Assembly: GCA_944358565.1 (NCBI GenBank)
Contig: CALVRK010000009.1
Span: forward strand, 1-18,484
Length of the DNA: 18,484 bases
Source: an uncultured Bacilli bacterium
GTDB taxonomy: Bacteria > Bacillota_I > Bacilli_A > RF39 > UBA660
Direction: 5' to 3'
Each line of letters starts with the position of its first letter. Within the stretch, counting starts at the first letter, position 1. Under the pieces are notes generated by a model. That model did no database searches, was not told the origin of the DNA, and saw only the letters and a list, made by a program, of their open reading frames with translations. Shown here one piece after another: positions 14,949 through 18,484 of the stretch. The translations under genes and the position numbers were made by a program.

Positions 14949-14973
14949 AAAAAAAGAGCTTTAATTACTCTTT
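14949..14973 (-). terminator. Terminator of spoIIQ
   Basis: A 6-bp stem AAAGAG/CTCTTT with a 9-base loop spans the stop codon and is followed on the minus strand by a run of seven T (overlapping the stem). It ends the rpiB-ywzB-spoIID-spoIIQ unit. Confidence 0.65.
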
Positions 14974-15605
14974 AATTCTTCAGCGGTTTTTCCATAACAA
15001 TTATCTGGATTAACATAATTACCATCTACAGATATTTCAAATAAAACATGTTTACCTAAATCTTTTTCTAAGTTAGATTCTCCAGCTTTACCGATAACTG
15101 TACTTTGAGCAACAGTATCACCTTCTTTAACAGTAACTTCACTTAGGCTTTGATAAGTTGTGATAATATTGTTATCATGTTCAATAGTAACAATTTTACC
15201 CATAAGTTTATCTTCTTTGACAGATATTACTGTACCAGGTAAAACACTTACAACATCAAATGTATCATCTAATCCACCATATGCGATGCCATTATTTTGA
15301 ATATAAGTTGTTTCATAGTTTATTATGGCATTTTGTTGTGATTTTTCATCACCCCTATAGTCATAGAAACTATTTAAAGTTTTAATACTTTCATTAGTAT
15401 ATGGTTTGGAAATAACATTTTGTGTGTTAACTACTGATGTGATGCCATCATCAAATAATCTAGAAACATAGATGTGATCTTCATCCTCATTTGTATTTAA
15501 TGATTTTTTTGATGTATCAGCATACCATAATCCACCTAAAAGTAAAGTACCTATGGCGATACATAAACCATAAACTGCTGGCTTTTTAAGCACTATTTTC
15601 TTCAT
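14961..15605 (-). CDS. spoIIQ: SpoIIQ, engulfment protein with inactive LytM domain
   Basis: The 214-residue protein has one N-terminal membrane segment (about 10-28), a linker, SpoIIQ-like YDYRG...NYETTYIQNNGI (81-107), and a LytM/M23 fold (about 108-202). In Bacillus, SpoIIQ in the forespore membrane binds SpoIIIAH from the mother cell to drive engulfment and build the feeding channel. The zinc site is degenerate: the first ligand histidine is Y109 (YGGLD, with D113 kept), and HxH near the end reads H186-V-L188. It therefore should not hydrolyse peptidoglycan. GAGGTGA precedes the ATG. It follows spoIID by 47 bases; a 6-bp hairpin (15620-15637) sits in that gap. Confidence 0.9.
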   Translation of the reverse strand: MKKIVLKKPAVYGLCIAIGTLLLGGLWYADTSKKSLNTNEDEDHIYVSRLFDDGITSVVNTQNVISKPYTNESIKTLNSFYDYRGDEKSQQNAIINYETTYIQNNGIAYGGLDDTFDVVSVLPGTVISVKEDKLMGKIVTIEHDNNIITTYQSLSEVTVKEGDTVAQSTVIGKAGESNLEKDLGKHVLFEISVDGNYVNPDNCYGKTAEELKSN

Positions 15606-15652
15606 ATTTTTTCACCTCTACTATCATTTTGGATAGTTTTGGTTTTTTTATA

Positions 15653-16564
15653 CTAATTTTTTTTAATTTCAGTATTTTGATAATAATGTTTTAAAATTTT
15701 ATCATAAGTATAACCTTCTTTAGCCATGCCATTAGCTCCATACTGACTCATGCCTACACCGTGACCAAAACCTTTGGTAGTGATTGTTATTTTTTTTTCA
15801 TTTTGAATAATTTCAAAATAATTTGATCTTAACGAAAGTTTTGTGGCCACATCTCGTCCTTTTAATTCTTCGCCATTTATTTTTAAGGTTCTGGTTCTAC
15901 CAGTACTTGTTTTGGATGTTACTTCGACTTTAAGCATATCATTATAAGGTAAATTTAATTTGTTATAAAAATCTTCTAAAGTAAAGGTGTATGTATCGGT
16001 ATATGCTGGAGAGTCTTCATCCCAAACACTTTCAACGCTTCTTAAATAGGGAAGAGCAGATGAGAAAACTTCTTCACTATTTTCGGTTGCTCCTACGCTT
16101 GTTGAAAAAAACATGGCATTGACAATTTGCCCGTTATATGTTAAATACTCACCACTAGTTTCAGCAATAGCTTTTTTTATTTTATTTATTTTTTCTTGGT
16201 AATCATTTTTCCAATTTTCTTTTAACTGTTCATCGGTTAAATATACTTGGTTTGCAGTAGTATTTACAACATCATATTCTTTATCTTTAGTTGCTGTCAT
16301 TTGATACATAGCGTAACTTCTGGATGCAACGGCTTGAGCTTTTAAGGCTTCTAGTTCAAAGGTGGCGGGCATTTCACCGGCAACGACGCCGGTTATATAT
16401 TCTTCAAAAGGAATTTTACTTATTACTCCTGTTTTTTCATTTTTAACTCTAATCACATTATTGGTAACATATTTAAAATTAATTTCATCGGTTTTAACAA
16501 ATATTTTGACAAACAAAAAAGGTATTATAATAACTAAAAGCGCTACTACAATAAGCTTTTTCAT
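15653..16564 (-). CDS. spoIID: SpoIID, septal peptidoglycan lytic transglycosylase
   Basis: The 303-residue protein has an N-terminal signal anchor (about 4-22) and a full SpoIID domain. VVAGEMPATFELEALKAQ carries the catalytic glutamate E64; AVASRSYAMY follows; the region usually reading SxSGGxTE is STSVGATE (154-161); and GFGHGVGMSQYGANGMA (265-281) closes the domain. SpoIID, with SpoIIM and SpoIIP, removes septal peptidoglycan so the mother cell can engulf the forespore. AAAGGAAC lies 7 bases before the ATG. Only 14 bases separate it from the ywzB-like gene, so it is in that operon, although sporulation-specific promoters may exist inside. Confidence 0.96.
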   Translation of the reverse strand: MKKLIVVALLVIIIPFLFVKIFVKTDEINFKYVTNNVIRVKNEKTGVISKIPFEEYITGVVAGEMPATFELEALKAQAVASRSYAMYQMTATKDKEYDVVNTTANQVYLTDEQLKENWKNDYQEKINKIKKAIAETSGEYLTYNGQIVNAMFFSTSVGATENSEEVFSSALPYLRSVESVWDEDSPAYTDTYTFTLEDFYNKLNLPYNDMLKVEVTSKTSTGRTRTLKINGEELKGRDVATKLSLRSNYFEIIQNEKKITITTKGFGHGVGMSQYGANGMAKEGYTYDKILKHYYQNTEIKKN

Positions 16565-16578
16565 ATCTTAGTTCCTTT

Positions 16579-16776
16579 CTATATGAATTTTGTACTTGCA
16601 AAAAAATCATAGAAAAAATTTACGACTAAGTACGATAAAGCCATAGCAACTATTAGATATAATACCCTAGATGAATAATATCTATTCTTTTTAAATATGC
16701 CGGATATGTTTAAACTTTCTAAAGCCCAAATGGTCATTATTACCGTTATAATGTATAAGAAACCTTTAAGTGACAT
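16579..16776 (-). CDS. ywzB: DUF1146 family small membrane protein (YwzB-like)
   Basis: The 65-residue protein has two membrane segments (about 4-25 and 36-58) joined by a basic loop, with WALESLNISGIFKK and LSYLVVNFFYDFF matching the DUF1146/YwzB pattern. The function is unknown. The gene is commonly found between the ATP synthase operon and murA-spoIID in Bacillus; here rpiB precedes it and murA is absent. Its ATG shares one base with the rpiB stop (TAATG), so translation is coupled. spoIID follows after 14 bases. Confidence 0.88.
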   Translation of the reverse strand: MSLKGFLYIITVIMTIWALESLNISGIFKKNRYYSSRVLYLIVAMALSYLVVNFFYDFFASTKFI

Positions 16777-17303
16777 TAGTTTTTATAATTATCTAACATG
16801 TTAGTGCGTCTTTTATGACGCTCTTCATTACTAAAAGGTGTTTTTAAAAATACATCGGTAATGTCTTTAGCTCTAAATAATGGCATATTTCCACTTATAG
16901 CAATTATATTGGCATCGTTATCTCTTCTGGTATATTTGACCTCTTTGATGTTATCTACTTTGGCGCATCTTACTTTATCTACTTTATTACAAGCGATACT
17001 TATACCAATTCCGCTACCACATATAGCGATACCTTTTTCAACTTTGCCATCTCTAACTGCTTTACCTAATTTAAAACCATATTCTGGATAGTCATGACTT
17101 GTTTTATCATCGCAGCCATAGTCAATGACAGTATATCCTTTTTTAGTTAAATATTTTGTTAGTTTTTGTTTTAATTTAAAACCTCTATGGTCACTAGCTA
17201 GACCTATTTTTTTATCTGGAATATTTAAATTTAAAATAGTTTGTTCTTGATAATCATTTTTTACAATATCTTTTAAAGATGCTTCATTGTTTGTTTCATT
17301 CAT
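16776..17303 (-). CDS. rpiB: Ribose-5-phosphate isomerase B with N-terminal extension
   Basis: The 175-residue protein contains a complete RpiB/LacAB domain from about residue 31: IGLASDHRGF (D38, H39), SHDYPEYG, and ICGSGIGISIACNK with catalytic C95. The later block RRDNDANIIAISG matches the family's NNANVLALG. It interconverts ribose-5-phosphate and ribulose-5-phosphate in the pentose phosphate pathway. Residues 1-30 are an acidic and polar extension not found in typical RpiB (about 145-150 residues). The start is nevertheless convincing: AGGAGGA lies 6 bases upstream and no other ATG occurs before the domain. It is the first gene of the operon with ywzB, spoIID and spoIIQ. Confidence 0.94.
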   Translation of the reverse strand: MNETNNEASLKDIVKNDYQEQTILNLNIPDKKIGLASDHRGFKLKQKLTKYLTKKGYTVIDYGCDDKTSHDYPEYGFKLGKAVRDGKVEKGIAICGSGIGISIACNKVDKVRCAKVDNIKEVKYTRRDNDANIIAISGNMPLFRAKDITDVFLKTPFSNEERHKRRTNMLDNYKN

Positions 17304-17325
17304 AAGCCATCCTCCTTTTAGATTA

Positions 17326-17354
17326 ATTATAACATTAATTTGTGAAATTTTTAA
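17326..17354 (-). promoter_or_regulatory. Sigma-A promoter of the rpiB operon
   Basis: The minus strand has TTAAAA (17349-17354), 17 bp and TATAAT (17326-17331) with the extended -10 TG. The predicted start is about 16 bases before the ATG. Confidence 0.6.
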
Positions 17355-17386
17355 GAAAAAAACATTTGCTTTAAAAACAAATGTCT
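17355..17386 (-). terminator. Terminator of the rpsF-ssb-rpsR operon
   Basis: The arms ACATTTG (17362-17368) and CAAATGT (17378-17384) enclose a 9-base loop, and the minus strand continues with a run of T ending in C. It starts directly after the rpsR stop. Confidence 0.8.
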
Positions 17387-17601
17387 TATTTTACGAATGG
17401 TAATAAAGCCATAAATCTAGCTTTTTTAACTTCGCCCGCAATATATCTTTGGTGTCTTGCACAAGCACCAGTAATTCTTCTTGGTAAAATTTTACCTTTA
17501 TCTAAACTGACATATTTTTTTACAGTATCGTCTTTATAACTTACATGCTTACCAGCACACATTTGACATACTTTTCTTTTTCTTCTACGAAATTCTGCCA
17601 T
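17386..17601 (-). CDS. rpsR: 30S ribosomal protein S18
   Basis: The 71-residue protein has the S18 core KYVSLDKGKILPRRITGACARHQRYIAGEVKKARFMALLPF. It is a cysteine-containing (C+) form with C12-x2-C15 and C47 plus H49, suggesting zinc binding. S18 forms a heterodimer with S6 on the platform of the 30S subunit. AGGAGGA lies 5 bases before the ATG, and 10 bases separate it from ssb. Confidence 0.98.
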   Translation of the reverse strand: MAEFRRRKRKVCQMCAGKHVSYKDDTVKKYVSLDKGKILPRRITGACARHQRYIAGEVKKARFMALLPFVK

Positions 17602-17611
17602 AACTATCCTC

Positions 17612-18070
17612 CTATTCTAAGAAATTATCATCAATTGAAACATTATCCCCGAAATCAGCGAAAGGATCGTCATCAACATTAACATCATTAGTAGGCGCGG
17701 CTGGAGCATCTTGATAATCATATGGAGTTGCATTATTTCTAGCTTCAGCACTTCTACGTGAATCTAAGAATTGAACATTATCAGCAACAACATCAGTTGT
17801 ATATCTCTTACTTCCGTCCTGGGCAGTGTAGCTTCCAGTTTGAATTCTTCCTTCAATAGAAACCTGACTACCTTTATCTAAATAATTAGCTACATTTTCA
17901 GCTTGACGACGCCAAACTACAATGTTAATAAAATCGGCTTCTCTTTCACCTTGGGCATTATTAAAAGTTCGGTTGACTGCTAAACTGAATCTAGTATATG
18001 GAACGTTTCCACCAGTATACCTTAATTCAGGTTTTGCCGTTAGTCTACCAACTAAACATACTCTGTTCAT
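17612..18070 (-). CDS. ssb: Single-stranded DNA-binding protein
   Basis: The 152-residue protein has an OB fold (1 to about 107) with MNRVCLVGRLTAKPELRYT, ADFINIVVWRRQAENVANYLDKGSQVSIEGRIQT and the YTTDVVADNVQFLD strand. A flexible acidic tail follows. It coats single-stranded DNA in replication and repair and recruits partners through its C-terminal tip. The tip ends IDDNFLE rather than the common DDDLPF; see findings. GAGGT precedes the ATG. It lies between rpsF (16-base gap) and rpsR, the usual bacterial order. Confidence 0.98.
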   Translation of the reverse strand: MNRVCLVGRLTAKPELRYTGGNVPYTRFSLAVNRTFNNAQGEREADFINIVVWRRQAENVANYLDKGSQVSIEGRIQTGSYTAQDGSKRYTTDVVADNVQFLDSRRSAEARNNATPYDYQDAPAAPTNDVNVDDDPFADFGDNVSIDDNFLE

Positions 18071-18086
18071 AAAACTACCTCTTTTC

Positions 18087-18377
18087 TTACTCTTCTACTT
18101 TTGTAATTAAATGACGAACAATGTCATTATTGATAAGAGCTAAACGGTCAAATTCTTTAATTGCTTTGTCGTCTTTAGCTTCTACTTCAAAAACGAAATA
18201 ATATCCGCTTTTGAAATCTTTAATTTCATAAGCTAATTCTCTTTGTCCCATGTTTTCTTCTTTCGTTACTTTACCACCGTTTTTAGTGATGATGTCTGAA
18301 AAGTCTTTAACAACTTTTTTTACTTCATCTTCACCTAAAGTTGGTCTAACGATAAACATGATTTCATAGTTTCTCAT
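18087..18377 (-). CDS. rpsF: 30S ribosomal protein S6
   Basis: The 96-residue protein starts MRNYEIMFIVRPTLGEDEVK and contains GGKVTKEENMGQRELAYEIKDFKSGYYFVFEVEA and a LALINNDIVRHLI strand, all standard for S6. It pairs with S18 in the 30S platform. AAGGAGGTGG lies about 6 bases before the ATG. As first gene of the rpsF-ssb-rpsR operon it is preceded by a structured leader that probably binds the S6:S18 dimer for feedback control. Confidence 0.98.
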   Translation of the reverse strand: MRNYEIMFIVRPTLGEDEVKKVVKDFSDIITKNGGKVTKEENMGQRELAYEIKDFKSGYYFVFEVEAKDDKAIKEFDRLALINNDIVRHLITKVEE

Positions 18378-18381
18378 TTTT

Positions 18382-18447
18382 CCACCTCCTTATGGCCATT
18401 AGGCTTTCTTTTTTAGAAAGCAAGGAGTAAATTAATTACTCGGCTTT
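18382..18447 (-). ncRNA. rpsF leader RNA (likely S6:S18-binding element)
   Basis: The minus-strand leader has an outer stem AAAGC/GCTTT (18443-18447 and 18416-18420 region), an asymmetric internal loop with a CCG on the 5' side opposite CCTTG, and an inner stem GAGTAA/TTACTC closed by a short loop. A CCG in an asymmetric internal loop is the known signature of the S6:S18 binding motif that mimics its 16S rRNA site. The downstream hairpin GCTTTC/GAAAGC uses the same GCTTT, so the two folds exclude each other. CCTAATGGCCATAAGG can partly pair over the ribosome binding site. Confidence 0.6.
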
Positions 18448-18448
18448 G

Positions 18449-18477
18449 ATTATACCAAAATTTATGAAAAAAGTAAA
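18449..18477 (-). promoter_or_regulatory. Sigma-A promoter of the rpsF-ssb-rpsR operon
   Basis: The minus strand shows TTTACT (18472-18477), a 17-bp spacer and a perfect TATAAT (18449-18454) with an extended -10 TG. The start would be near 18442, in the first stem of the leader RNA. Confidence 0.7.
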
Positions 18478-18484
18478 CTGTTTA

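Noticed and set aside
1..18484. CRISPR array, insertion sequence, prophage or restriction system
   Set aside because: No regularly spaced direct repeats, transposase, integrase, phage structural or methylase-like protein was seen on either strand.

Overview
This is an AT-rich window (about 30% G+C judged by eye). It reads as a chromosome segment from a low-GC, Gram-positive, spore-forming lineage of the Firmicutes/Bacilli. The evidence is a set of sporulation genes (a cotJA-cotJB fusion, cotJC, spoIIID, spoIIQ, spoIID), an mreB-family gene directly after spoIIID as in Bacillus, a YwzB-type gene before spoIID, tagO/wecA, and ribosome binding sites of the AGGAGG or GGTGAT type. An uncultivated gut Bacilli lineage (RF39- or Erysipelotrichales-like) is my best guess, but I cannot prove it from the sequence. 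All 21 protein genes end in TAA (12) or TAG (9); none ends in TGA.

Layout. 1-63: 5' part of a tRNA-His (minus). 127-3276: a large SWIM/SNF2 helicase (minus). 3385-4476: spore coat operon cotJA-cotJB fusion plus cotJC (plus), behind a sigma-E/sigma-K-like promoter. 4661-5395: a DUF3800 gene (plus). 5396-5808: a gene-free, dyad-rich stretch holding a strong minus-strand promoter and a terminator that together delimit a small RNA of about 105 nt. 5809-6483: an unknown lipoprotein (plus). From 6502 to the right end everything is on the minus strand: typA; a NUDIX hydrolase overlapping an unknown cysteine-rich protein; a YetF-like DUF421 membrane protein; tagO/wecA; a small multi-span membrane protein; an M18 aminopeptidase; mbl; spoIIID; a 290-bp hairpin-rich gap; the rpiB-ywzB-spoIID-spoIIQ operon; and the rpsF-ssb-rpsR operon with an rpsF leader RNA at the right edge.

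How the genes fit together. SpoIID (septal peptidoglycan hydrolase of engulfment), SpoIIQ (engulfment protein, pseudo-LytM), SpoIIID (mother-cell DNA-binding regulator), CotJ proteins (inner coat, manganese-catalase-like) and probably the YetF-like protein point to a working or recently working endospore programme. Mbl and TagO/WecA belong to wall growth. TypA, S6, S18 and SSB are housekeeping. The accessory part is 4500-6480, where the small RNA, the DUF3800 gene and the lipoprotein sit. No CRISPR array, insertion sequence or phage gene was seen.
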